A stretch of DNA of 7,794 nucleotides from Campylobacteraceae bacterium (GCA_026982175.1 JALSHP010000381.1:1-7794); one strand, 5' to 3'. Counted from the stretch's first letter, positions 1-6,083 are shown. Notes: generated from the letters alone by a model not told the origin. Numbers and translations: made by a program.

Positions 1-753
1 ATCATCAATTATTCCATCACCATTGGCATCTATTGCTGCTGCTAGGTTCGGGTTACTTGGTTCTAGTACATCGGCAATATTATCACCATCACTATCTGGA
101 ATGGCACTTGCATCCACTAAACTACCTAATGTATCTATAATTCCATCACCATTGGCATCTACTCCATCAACTTCAGAAACATCTGTCAATCCATCATTAT
201 CTGAATCTAAATCTCTATAGTTTGGAATGTTATCACTATCAGTATCTAATGGCGTTGTTACCGAAGTAACTACGCTTGGAACACCATTTTCATCAACTGC
301 TCCATCTATCATTCCGTCATTATTTACATCATTTCCTACTGGAACTATGGCTTCATTTAAATCTGATAGTCCATCGTTATCTGAATCTACATCTTGGAAA
401 TCTCTTTTATTGTCTCCATCGGTATCAACTACAAGAAGTTTTGTAACGGTTAATCCACTGACTACATCCGTAGGCACATCTATACTGTTAACATTAACAT
501 CAACCACATCTGCTAAACCATCACCATCTGTATCATTATTATCATCGACGCGTCCATCATTGTTAGCATCTACCCCATTGGCTTCTAAAATATCTAAAAT
601 ACCATCATTATCAGCATCTAAATCTTGAGAATCAATAATACCATCACCATCGGTATCTCTTGTTACATTTCCATCTTCTTCCACCACATCTGGAATTCCA
701 TCATTATCATCATCTATATCAATAGAATCAATAATACCATCATTATCGGTATC
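1..753 (-). repeat. TSP3-like Ca-binding repeat block 2 (coding)
   Basis: This stretch encodes residues 619-869 of the large surface protein and continues beyond the window. It consists of imperfect units built on D-x-D-x-D-G-I-x-D followed by D-L-D-S/A-D-N-D-G. Units carry inserts such as [15 protein letters not shown]. In DNA the plus strand shows recurring ATC-rich words (tccatcattatc, ccatcaccatcggtatc) that are codons for Asp-Asn-Asp-Gly read backwards. The repeats are degenerate rather than identical, so they look old, not freshly duplicated. Confidence 0.88.
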
Positions 754-2607
754 TTTAGTCACCGTAATATTTACATTTTCACTAACAGTAGCTGTTCCGT
801 CACTCACTTCATAAGCAAAAGTAGCCACGCCTGTAACCCCACTATTTGGCACAAAAGTAGTTGTTCCATTTGCATCTATCTGAACCACGCCATTAGGAAC
901 AGTAATATTTTGTTCATTTCCACTTAAAGGTTCACCATTAATGGTGAGTACCGTTAAAGTATCACCATCGGTATCTGTTGCTCCATTTAAAAGGTCAAAG
1001 GTGGCTGTTTGTGCAATATCAATGGTTTGATTGTTTTCTAAAACAACTGGTGTAGAGTTATCCACATCAATATCTCTGTAATCGGGTTCAGCATCATCAT
1101 CTGCAACCCCTTTATCAACATCAAGAAGGTCTACTGTTGGGTCATCTACTTTTCCATTCACATCAGCATAACTATCTGCAGTATCCACATTATCATCAAG
1201 CCCATTAAGACCAACTGTTCCACTAAGTGTTAATCCACTCTCTAAAGCATCTGAAGTTCCATCATTATCCGAGTCTAAATCTAAATAATCAGGCGTATCT
1301 GCTCCATCTTTATTATAAGGTGTTAGCCCACCTGCATAAGCATCATCTACCCCATCACTATTTGCATCTATTCCACTTGGAGCAATATATCCAACTGTAG
1401 ATTGAGCTTCAACATTATCAGGAATTCCATCGTTATCTGAATCCAAATCTAAAGCATCAATAATCCCGTCAGCATCACTGTCTAATGTTCCCTCTACACT
1501 GTCCAAAACCCCATCATTATCATCATCAAGGTCAATATTGTCAATAACTCCATCTCCATCGGTATCTTTAGTAACAATAATAGTAATACTCTCGTCAGTA
1601 GTTAAAGTTTCTCCTGTAGAAAAGAAATTATCATTACCCTCAACAGTTATACTTCCTGTTAAAATGTTTGTCCCCACAGGTAAAGTACTACTACCTGCTA
1701 CAAATGTTCTATATGCAACTTTTTTTGTTATTGCTCCAGTAAATTTATTTTCATAGAGACCCGTAAAGTCAGTACTCAATATTTGAGCATGATTATTTGT
1801 TTCACTTTTAAAAGTAAAATCTTGCGTTGCTTCATTGGACACTTCATAACAGACATAAACATTTTCACCAGACATAAAAGTTTCACTATCAATTTTATCT
1901 GTACAAGTTGCATTCTTACTTACCCATATATCATAAGTAAGCGAACCAAAATCCATATCTAAACATACTTCATCTAATGTTCCAATATCCTGAGCATAAA
2001 CATCTTCTACATATAATCCCCAAGTGCCAGACAGAGGGTCATCTCCAACTAAGTTTGAAAGTTTATTGCTTGTTAAGCCTTCTGAATTATAAGTTAATGC
2101 TGTACCCTGTAAAGCTGGACTAGCTCCTACGTTTGGTAAATTAGGAGAATAGGGCTGAACAGGCACACCTTCTGGACCTCTATCATTAGTACCTATACAA
2201 TAATTAGACTCATCAGCAACAGATAAATCTGTACCCGTTGCTGTATCTGAAAATGTCATATCAAAGTCTGCCTTACTACAGCTAGAAGCACCTTCACCAT
2301 ATCTACTATCACCTAAACGAAATAAAATAACATTCGTCCCCGATGGACTTCTAAGTTCAGCAGCTAAGTCACCAGAGTATTGATGTCTTCCAACTATCCT
2401 TGCACTATTAACTTGTTCAATATTTGTCCAAACATCTCCAGCAGTAAAACTAAAGGGAATTGTTGCACTACCATTATCTTGGATATCCCAACTGATATCT
2501 CCTCCTGCTGGTTGTGTATCACAAAAGTTATACGCCAACAATATATTTGGCATAAAAATCATCCCAAAAATCATATGAATTATAAATTTACTATTTATTA
2601 TCTTCAT
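1..2607 (-). CDS. Large secreted P-domain / TSP3-repeat surface protein, 3' end outside window
   Basis: The minus-strand frame is open for 869 codons from ATG at 2605-2607 to the window edge, so the C-terminus is missing. The start follows AGGA by 7 nt. Residues 1-25 are a signal peptide (charged start, hydrophobic core, ending NILLA). Residues about 30-220 resemble a proprotein-convertase P-domain: [13 protein letters not shown] at 79-91 and [10 protein letters not shown] at 193-202, then an [13 protein letters not shown] strand. Residues about 225-345 are an unassigned beta-rich stretch. Residues 348-517 and 619-869 are aspartate-rich repeats of the DxDNDGIxD type, like thrombospondin type 3 calcium-binding repeats. 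Residues 518-618 look like a cadherin/Ig-like domain (DTDGDTLTV, then [12 protein letters not shown]). No protease domain is seen. Such architectures are known in exported, calcium-rigidified surface proteins, so an adhesin or matrix role is inferred. A class I c-di-GMP riboswitch lies in its leader, consistent with biofilm control. The anchor or secretion signal would lie in the unseen C-terminus. Confidence 0.93.
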   Translation of the reverse strand, partial: MKIINSKFIIHMIFGMIFMPNILLAYNFCDTQPAGGDISWDIQDNGSATIPFSFTAGDVWTNIEQVNSARIVGRHQYSGDLAAELRSPSGTNVILFRLGDSRYGEGASSCSKADFDMTFSDTATGTDLSVADESNYCIGTNDRGPEGVPVQPYSPNLPNVGASPALQGTALTYNSEGLTSNKLSNLVGDDPLSGTWGLYVEDVYAQDIGTLDEVCLDMDFGSLTYDIWVSKNATCTDKIDSETFMSGENVYVCYEVSNEATQDFTFKSETNNHAQILSTDFTGLYENKFTGAITKKVAYRTFVAGSSTLPVGTNILTGSITVEGNDNFFSTGETLTTDESITIIVTKDTDGDGVIDNIDLDDDNDGVLDSVEGTLDSDADGIIDALDLDSDNDGIPDNVEAQSTVGYIAPSGIDANSDGVDDAYAGGLTPYNKDGADTPDYLDLDSDNDGTSDALESGLTLSGTVGLNGLDDNVDTADSYADVNGKVDDPTVDLLDVDKGVADDDAEPDYRDIDVDNSTPVVLENNQTIDIAQTATFDLLNGATDTDGDTLTVLTINGEPLSGNEQNITVPNGVVQIDANGTTTFVPNSGVTGVATFAYEVSDGTATVSENVNITVTKDTDNDGIIDSIDIDDDNDGIPDVVEEDGNVTRDTDGDGIIDSQDLDADNDGILDILEANGVDANNDGRVDDNNDTDGDGLADVVDVNVNSIDVPTDVVSGLTVTKLLVVDTDGDNKRDFQDVDSDNDGLSDLNEAIVPVGNDVNNDGMIDGAVDENGVPSVVTSVTTPLDTDSDNIPNYRDLDSDNDGLTDVSEVDGVDANGDGIIDTLGSLVDASAIPDSDGDNIADVLEPSNPNLAAAIDANGDGIIDD
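1057..1566 (-). repeat. TSP3-like Ca-binding repeat block 1 (coding)
   Basis: This stretch encodes residues 348-517 of the large surface protein. It opens with [19 protein letters not shown], continues with [19 protein letters not shown], and ends with the degenerate segment DYRDIDVDN. Asp and Asn sit at the spacing expected for calcium ligands in thrombospondin type 3 repeats. The cadherin/Ig-like domain encoded at 754-1056 separates this block from the second one. Confidence 0.85.
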
Positions 2608-2614
2608 TTTAATA

Positions 2615-2618
2615 TCCT
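2615..2618 (-). promoter_or_regulatory. RBS of the large surface protein
   Basis: On the minus strand AGGA is followed by a 7-nt A/T spacer and then ATG at 2607-2605. It is the only purine-rich Shine-Dalgarno near the signal-peptide start, so it fixes the start codon. It is also the natural end point of the riboswitch-controlled leader, about 106 nt downstream of the aptamer. Confidence 0.75.
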
Positions 2619-2641
2619 ATTATATATTTTTATTAAGTTTA

Positions 2642-2661
2642 TTTTAAATAAATATTTAAAA
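2642..2661 (-). repeat. AT-only inverted repeat in the leader
   Basis: This is a perfect 9-bp inverted repeat (TTTTAAATA and TATTTAAAA) around a 2-nt loop, between the C8 tract and the ribosome binding site of the large surface protein. It is made only of A and T, so the hairpin would be weak. It may contribute to leader folding or may simply reflect base composition. Confidence 0.4.
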
Positions 2662-2700
2662 ACCTAGTGCTTAACAAAAAATAAAAGAGTTGAAAATAGT

Positions 2701-2708
2701 GGGGGGGG
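2701..2708 (-). repeat. C8 homopolymer tract in riboswitch leader
   Basis: The plus strand has eight consecutive G, so the leader mRNA has C8, 16 nt downstream of the c-di-GMP aptamer and about 94 nt before the start codon. Just upstream in the mRNA, GGGT can pair with the ACCC that opens the tract (GGGT-TTAATT-ACCC). The C residues could alternatively pair with the GGGG that closes P2 of the aptamer. The tract therefore sits where an expression platform is expected. Homopolymeric G/C tracts are known phase-variation sites in Campylobacterota, although there they are usually inside genes. Confidence 0.6.
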
Positions 2709-2724
2709 TAATTAAACCCTTAAC

Positions 2725-2811
2725 TATTGGTAGCCCAGCCATCTTTTACAAATGAGTAAAAGACCTGTAACTTTCTGTCCCCATCTCACGATGGGTTTAG
2801 CTTTTTCAATA
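2725..2811 (-). ncRNA. Class I cyclic di-GMP riboswitch (GEMM-I) aptamer
   Basis: Read on the minus strand. P1 pairs TATTG (2811-2807) with CAATA (2729-2725). P2 is CCCATC capped by a GTGA (GNRA) tetraloop and closed by GATGGG (2795-2780), followed by GGACAGAAAG. P3 has the four outer pairs AGTT/GGCT (two G-U), then the ACAGG...ATGG tetraloop-receptor strands, then a perfect 8-bp stem TCTTTTAC/GTAAAAGA with a 6-nt loop (2763-2756 and 2749-2742). The element ends with GGGCTACC. The order GC-AAACC-hairpin-GGGAC-CAAAG-receptor-GGCTACC is the established GEMM-I signature, and the P2 segment matches Vibrio cholerae Vc2 with no insertion or deletion. It lies 117 nt upstream of the signal-peptide start of the large surface protein on the same strand, so it should control that gene. 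Whether ligand turns expression on or off cannot be told, because no canonical terminator is clear. Confidence 0.87.
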
Positions 2812-2831
2812 TTTTATTTCTACAGTATGAT

Positions 2832-2837
2832 ATTATC
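2832..2837 (-). promoter_or_regulatory. Putative -10 box for the riboswitch transcript
   Basis: The minus strand reads GATAAT, five of six matches to TATAAT, behind a T-rich run (CTCTTCTTTTTCC) as is usual for Campylobacterota promoters that lack a -35 box. It would place the transcript start near 2825, about 14 nt before the P1 helix of the aptamer, which is a sensible geometry. The rest of 2838-2960 is very AT-rich and I see no gene in it. A TTGTCA at 2958-2953 has no good -10 partner at normal spacing. Confidence 0.4.
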
Positions 2838-2960
2838 AGAGGAAAAAGAAGAGTAAACTTAAAATAATATAAATATATTTTTTTATCAAAATAATATAAG
2901 ATAATTTGGGAGTAACTGTGAAAAATTAATAATTTCTCATAAAAATAGAATTTGACAAGA

Positions 2961-2987
2961 ACTAATAATACAAAATGTATTATTAGT
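2961..2987 (-). terminator. Perfect 12-bp inverted repeat at the nagZ 3' end
   Basis: The arms ACTAATAATACA and TGTATTATTAGT are perfectly complementary around a 3-nt loop and overlap the TAA stop of nagZ at 2985-2983. On the minus strand the hairpin is followed by TCTTGTC, a poor U-tract, so it is either a weak intrinsic terminator or an mRNA 3'-end stabiliser. It would separate nagZ from the riboswitch transcript downstream. The symmetry would also fit a protein-binding operator. Confidence 0.5.
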
Positions 2988-4152
2988 AAAGTTTAGATTT
3001 AAGATGTGCTAGACGCTTATTAGACGCTTCAATATCTTCTAGGTGAACCTCTCCTTTATTTATTAAACGCTTAATCGTAGCAACTAAAGTTTTAGTTTTT
3101 ACCATACTCTTAACCGAGAGCTGATTTCCAAAAAGTAAAATGTCATTTCCTGCATTGATAGCGAGTTTAAGAGTATTGGTTAAACCATATTTTTTATTAA
3201 TTGCTCCCATTTGTAAGTCATCGGTAATAACCACGCCATTGAAGCCAAACTCTCCTCTTAATTTACCTTTAATTACTTTTTTAGAAAGCGTTGCTGGGTA
3301 TTTAGCATCTAGTTTAGCATTAAAAACATGGGCTACCATTACCGTGTCGATGTTGTGTGAAGCTGAAAGTAATCTGTAAGGTTCAAGCTCAATGGGTTTC
3401 CAAAGTTTGGTAACATCCACAAAACCTTTGTGAGTGTCTCCTAAAGAGGAACCATGCCCTGGAAAATGTTTAAGTGAAGTTAGAACACCATTATCATGCA
3501 TAGCGTTCATAAAAATAGACGCATACTTTACCACTTGTTTAGGGTCTGCTCCAAATGAACGCCCTAATTGATAGATAACATGGTTGCGTTTATTAATGGC
3601 TAAATCTACATCGGGGGCTAAGTTGTAGTTAATCCCCACTGAAGCTAACTCTGCACCCATTTGTTCATAGTGTTGTTTTACTCTTGTATCACTTAGTTTA
3701 ATGACATCCGAAGCTTTAGGAAACTTACCATAGAAGCCATATTTTCTTTTGAGCCTCTGTACCTTTCCACCCTCTTGGTCAACAGAGATTAAAAGCTTTC
3801 CATCTTTAGAACAGGCTTGAAGCTCTTGGGTGAGTCTTGCCACTTGTGCTTTACTTCTTATGTTTTTGGCTTCTTTATGGTTCACAGGATTTACGTCAAA
3901 GAGAATGACTCCTGCTAAATTATAATCTCTAATGTCATGGCAAATTTGGCTATTTTGAGGGGCTGATGTTCCCATAAAACCTACCATAAGCATTGAGCCT
4001 ATTTTTTCATCTAATGTTTTACGTGGCTGAACGACGACTTGTTCACTTGGCATATAAACCGTCTCTTCAAATGTTTCTTGATTATCTATCGCATTTAAAG
4101 AGCAGCCTGTTAAAATTAACAGCGTTACAAGACTAAAATGTTTAATTTTCAT
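2983..4152 (-). CDS. nagZ: Beta-N-acetylhexosaminidase, GH3 NagZ type, lipoprotein
   Basis: The protein has 389 residues and ATG sits 7 nt after AGGA (4163-4160). Residues 1-17 are a lipoprotein signal with lipobox LTGC, C17 being the lipidated residue. A short linker leads into a single GH3 TIM-barrel domain (about 46-385). Diagnostic sites are SVDQEGGKVQR (123-133), KHFPGHG (228-234), the GDTH loop (238-241) holding the Asp-His catalytic dyad of NagZ enzymes, and VITDDLQM (308-315) with the nucleophile Asp, probably D311. The family removes beta-linked N-acetylglucosamine from muropeptides in peptidoglycan recycling. E. coli NagZ is cytoplasmic, whereas a lipobox puts this one in the periplasm, as in the Bacillus lipoprotein form. 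It lacks the second domain of two-domain GH3 enzymes. It is divergent from the helicase and followed by a hairpin, so it probably is transcribed alone. Activity on other beta-GlcNAc substrates cannot be excluded. Confidence 0.88.
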   Translation of the reverse strand: MKIKHFSLVTLLILTGCSLNAIDNQETFEETVYMPSEQVVVQPRKTLDEKIGSMLMVGFMGTSAPQNSQICHDIRDYNLAGVILFDVNPVNHKEAKNIRSKAQVARLTQELQACSKDGKLLISVDQEGGKVQRLKRKYGFYGKFPKASDVIKLSDTRVKQHYEQMGAELASVGINYNLAPDVDLAINKRNHVIYQLGRSFGADPKQVVKYASIFMNAMHDNGVLTSLKHFPGHGSSLGDTHKGFVDVTKLWKPIELEPYRLLSASHNIDTVMVAHVFNAKLDAKYPATLSKKVIKGKLRGEFGFNGVVITDDLQMGAINKKYGLTNTLKLAINAGNDILLFGNQLSVKSMVKTKTLVATIKRLINKGEVHLEDIEASNKRLAHLKSKLY

Positions 4153-4210
4153 AAGTTTTTCCTATATTTAATATAAATTGTGTCATTAACACTATCTATT
4201 TTTATTTATT

Positions 4211-4228
4211 TTCGCTATAATTCGCAAA
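4211..4228 (+). promoter_or_regulatory. Promoter for the helicase leader
   Basis: A perfect TATAAT box (4216-4221) sits in the context TTCGCTATAATTC behind a T-rich stretch, with no recognisable -35 box. The same GCTATAATTC core recurs before the last gene of the window at 7409-7418, which supports its being a genuine housekeeping promoter here. Transcription would start near 4228, leaving a leader of roughly 230 nt before the helicase start codon. Confidence 0.6.
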
Positions 4229-4261
4229 ATTTCTGCAAGAGTATATCAAAATCTCTTATTT

Positions 4262-4284
4262 TTAGGGCTGTAATTACACCCTAA
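4262..4284 (+). other. Hairpin in helicase leader
   Basis: TTAGGG (4262-4267) pairs with CCCTAA (4279-4284). Inside, the self-complementary TGTAATTACA (4269-4278) extends the stem past a single bulged C. It lies about 35 nt after the inferred transcript start. It has no following U-tract, so it is not a standard terminator. Confidence 0.5.
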
Positions 4285-4303
4285 CCACTAAGCAACATAA
4301 ATT

Positions 4304-4322
4304 TTACACTTTAATTGTGTAA
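4304..4322 (+). other. Inverted repeat TTACAC-N7-GTGTAA
   Basis: Perfect 6-bp arms lie around a 7-nt AT-rich centre. This could be a leader hairpin or a dimeric regulator site. A related GTGT-N5-ACAC lies at 4180-4192, closer to nagZ. Neither matches a consensus I can name with confidence. Confidence 0.35.
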
Positions 4323-4448
4323 CTATTTGGTATCAGCTGCAAAAATTGGGGTTATTGAACGCCATTTATCAACAAAAGCAATACTAAATAGAACTGTTTG
4401 TGTTATTAAATCACGCACCACAAAACTACCCTACAAAATTTACCATAA

Positions 4449-4460
4449 AGAAGAACTTCT
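4449..4460 (+). promoter_or_regulatory. Ribosome binding region of the helicase, self-complementary
   Basis: The purine-rich AAAGAAGA ahead of ATG 4461 is the only Shine-Dalgarno candidate and is weak. AGAAG (4449-4453) is exactly complementary to CTTCT (4456-4460), which abuts the start codon, so a small hairpin could hide the site. This would suit temperature-dependent or helicase-dependent translation, but the stem is only 5 bp with a 2-nt loop. Confidence 0.35.
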
Positions 4461-5981
4461 ATGACATTTCAAGATTTTAATTTTAAAGATACACTAAACC
4501 AAGCCATTACTGATGCTGGATTTACCGAACCAAGCCCTGTTCAAGCCGATGCAATTCCCCTCATTTTAGAAGGGCATGACCTCATTGGTCAAGCACAAAC
4601 AGGTACAGGGAAAACTGCTGCTTTTGGTCTGCCAGTTATCCAGCAGATGAGTGGGAACAATGGGGTTGAAGCTTTAGTAATCGTCCCAACACGTGAACTC
4701 GCCATGCAAGTTTCAGACGAACTTTTTCGTTTCGGAAAAACAGCAGGACTCAAAACAGCCACCGTTTATGGGGGTACACCGTACAACAAACAAATAGATA
4801 GAATTAACCAAGCGAACATCATTGTGGCAACCCCTGGGCGACTTCAAGACCTTTTAAAGTCAAAAAGAATTCAGATTAATCCTAAGTTTGTCATTTTAGA
4901 TGAAGCTGATGAGATGCTTGACATGGGATTTTTAGAAGAGATTAAAAACATTTTTACTTTTCTTCCTACAGAGCGTCAGACACTTATGTTTTCAGCCACG
5001 ATGCCAAAACAGATTAAAATCTTAGCAGAGCAAATTCTTGACAATCCAAAGTCGGTTACCATTACCAAAAAAGACCGTACCAACACCGATATTTCTCAAA
5101 TCTTCTATGTGGTAGCAGATTATGAGAGAGATGATGCCCTTTTAAGACTCATTGACTTTAAAAACCCTAACAAATGTATTATCTTTTGTCGTATGAAAAA
5201 AGAGGTTGATAGACTTTCATCTTACATGACAGCCCAAGGGTTTAAAGTTGCCTCACTTCATGGAGATATGGAGCAAAAACAAAGAGAACATACCATTCGT
5301 TCATTTAAACAAGGCTTGGTTGACATTTTCATTGCTACTGATGTAGCGGCTCGTGGGCTTGATGTTAATGATGTTTCTCATGTATTTAACTACCACATTC
5401 CTTTTGATAGCGAATCTTACGTACACAGAATTGGGCGTACAGGTCGTGCAGGGAACAAAGGGGAGGCAATTACACTTGTATCGCCAAATGAGCTTAGAAC
5501 CATTAAACGCATTGAAAAAGATGTGGGTGCTGTAATGGTAAGTGATGTGATTCCAACGCGTAAAGAAGTTCAAGTTCGTAAAGACTCTGACCTTTTAAAC
5601 AAAGTAGTTAGTACAGAGATAACCGCTGCTGGAATTGATATGGTTAAAACACTTCAACATGACATGGACATTGTTGCCATTGCCCATATGTTGGCTACCA
5701 TTGTTCAACAAGAGGTAGATGTTAAAGGTAAGGACATCATTGGACTAGGAACCGAAGAGGTCAAAGCGCTCATTGAAAGAGCCAAAAACTTCAAAGGTGG
5801 TGACAGAAATGGTGGAGGTCGTGGTCGTGGACGTAACAGAAGCCGTAGCCGTTCTGGTGGAGGAAACCGTGACAGAGGTGGACGTTCTGGTGAACGTAGA
5901 GGTGGAGGAAACCGTGATAGTAGAAACGGTGGAGGAAATCGAAGTAGCCGTAATGGTGGAGGCAATAGAGATAGAGGGTAA
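4461..5981 (+). CDS. DEAD-box ATP-dependent RNA helicase with RGG tail
   Basis: This 506-residue protein carries the full superfamily 2 DEAD-box set. The Q motif is around SPVQ (25-28). Motif I is AQTGTGKT (45-52), Ia PTREL (76-80), Ib TPGR (124-127), II DEAD (147-150) and III SAT (178-180). Motif IV is IIFC (240-243), V ATDVAARGLD (292-301) and VI HRIGRTGR (322-329). Residues about 370-445 form a helical segment resembling the dimerisation region of DeaD/CshA helicases. No DbpA-type RNA-binding domain follows. The tail (446-506) is built of Gly, Arg, Asn and Ser and should bind RNA nonspecifically. The likely role is ATP-driven unwinding in ribosome assembly, RNA decay or cold adaptation. 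The gene has its own promoter and a leader of about 230 nt. I assign the family with confidence but not a specific orthologue such as deaD or rhlE. Confidence 0.96.
   Translation: MTFQDFNFKDTLNQAITDAGFTEPSPVQADAIPLILEGHDLIGQAQTGTGKTAAFGLPVIQQMSGNNGVEALVIVPTRELAMQVSDELFRFGKTAGLKTATVYGGTPYNKQIDRINQANIIVATPGRLQDLLKSKRIQINPKFVILDEADEMLDMGFLEEIKNIFTFLPTERQTLMFSATMPKQIKILAEQILDNPKSVTITKKDRTNTDISQIFYVVADYERDDALLRLIDFKNPNKCIIFCRMKKEVDRLSSYMTAQGFKVASLHGDMEQKQREHTIRSFKQGLVDIFIATDVAARGLDVNDVSHVFNYHIPFDSESYVHRIGRTGRAGNKGEAITLVSPNELRTIKRIEKDVGAVMVSDVIPTRKEVQVRKDSDLLNKVVSTEITAAGIDMVKTLQHDMDIVAIAHMLATIVQQEVDVKGKDIIGLGTEEVKALIERAKNFKGGDRNGGGRGRGRNRSRSRSGGGNRDRGGRSGERRGGGNRDSRNGGGNRSSRNGGGNRDRG
5856..5971 (+). 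repeat. Repeated GGTGGAGGAAA-type units in the helicase tail
   Basis: Four copies of a roughly 17-bp word (GGTGGAGGAAACCGTGA and variants, starting at 5856, 5901, 5928 and 5955) encode repeated Gly-Gly-Gly-Asn-Arg units. The first two copies are identical over 17 bp and the later ones diverge at third and other positions. The tail could change length between strains by recombination without altering the helicase core. Confidence 0.75.
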
Positions 5982-5989
5982 AAACTCTT

Positions 5990-6012
5990 ATTTCTAACAC
6001 TTAACTAGAAAT
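5990..6012 (+). terminator. Weak inverted repeat after the helicase gene
   Basis: ATTTCTA and TAGAAAT are complementary 7-nt arms around a 9-nt loop, starting 8 nt after the helicase stop codon. The stem has one G-C pair and no U-tract follows. It is the only candidate for a transcript end between the helicase and the next promoter, but it does not look like an efficient intrinsic terminator. Confidence 0.3.
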
Positions 6013-6029
6013 TACACGATAAATACATC

Positions 6030-6052
6030 TTTACTTTGTTATAATATTTTAT
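6030..6052 (+). promoter_or_regulatory. Promoter of the thioredoxin-like gene pair
   Basis: A perfect TATAAT (6040-6045) follows the T-rich TTTACTTTGT, with no clear -35 box. A start near 6052 leaves a leader of about 32 nt containing AAAGGA (6073-6078), 5 nt before ATG 6084. The pair is therefore probably transcribed independently of the helicase. Confidence 0.55.
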
Positions 6053-6083
6053 AAAACATAATCTATTATTTCAAAGGATTTAT

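Larger units (their letters stand above)
4228..4460 (+). promoter_or_regulatory. Long structured 5' leader of the DEAD-box helicase
   Basis: No convincing gene lies here. Several hairpins can be drawn (4237-4257, 4262-4284, 4304-4322 and 4449-4460), and 4330-4440 is less AT-rich than neighbouring spacers. Long leaders are known on cold-shock DEAD-box helicase mRNAs such as E. coli deaD, where they mediate temperature or self regulation. By analogy this leader may do the same. I recognise no named riboswitch in it. Confidence 0.45.

Noticed and set aside
23..927. Plus-strand open frames rich in Ser, Thr, Pro and Ile over the repeat region
   Set aside because: They are antisense shadows of the aspartate-rich repeats. 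The minus frame is open over all 2607 nt with a signal peptide and recognisable domains, and the plus frames have no ribosome binding sites.
1..1566. CRISPR-like or tandem DNA repeats
   Set aside because: The recurring words are codons of degenerate protein repeats in one continuous frame. Unit lengths vary and there are no identical repeats with unique spacers.
2619..2624. TATAAT on the minus strand just before the large surface protein gene
   Set aside because: It lies immediately beside the Shine-Dalgarno, about 12 nt from ATG. A start from it would remove the ribosome binding site, so it is taken as AT-rich chance.
2675..2719. Intrinsic terminator controlled by the riboswitch
   Set aside because: A U-rich run (CTCTTTTATTTTTTG) is present on the minus strand, but the only hairpin nearby (GGGT/ACCC) has 4 bp and is about 20 nt away. 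I cannot support a canonical terminator.
2799..2806. GEMM-Ib (cGAMP-sensing) variant, because the base before GC is A
   Set aside because: A gapless alignment to Vc2 places the G at position 20 and the next two bases in compensated pairs, so the specificity base is G.
4323..4421. Minus-strand 33-codon frame in the intergenic region beginning with GTG
   Set aside because: It looks protein-like in composition, but has no ribosome binding site, no known motif and a length expected by chance.
5301..5997. Several overlapping frames, both strands, inside the helicase gene
   Set aside because: They are shadows of the helicase frame, especially the Gly/Arg-repetitive tail, which gives low-complexity Pro/Leu or Val/Glu readings in other frames.
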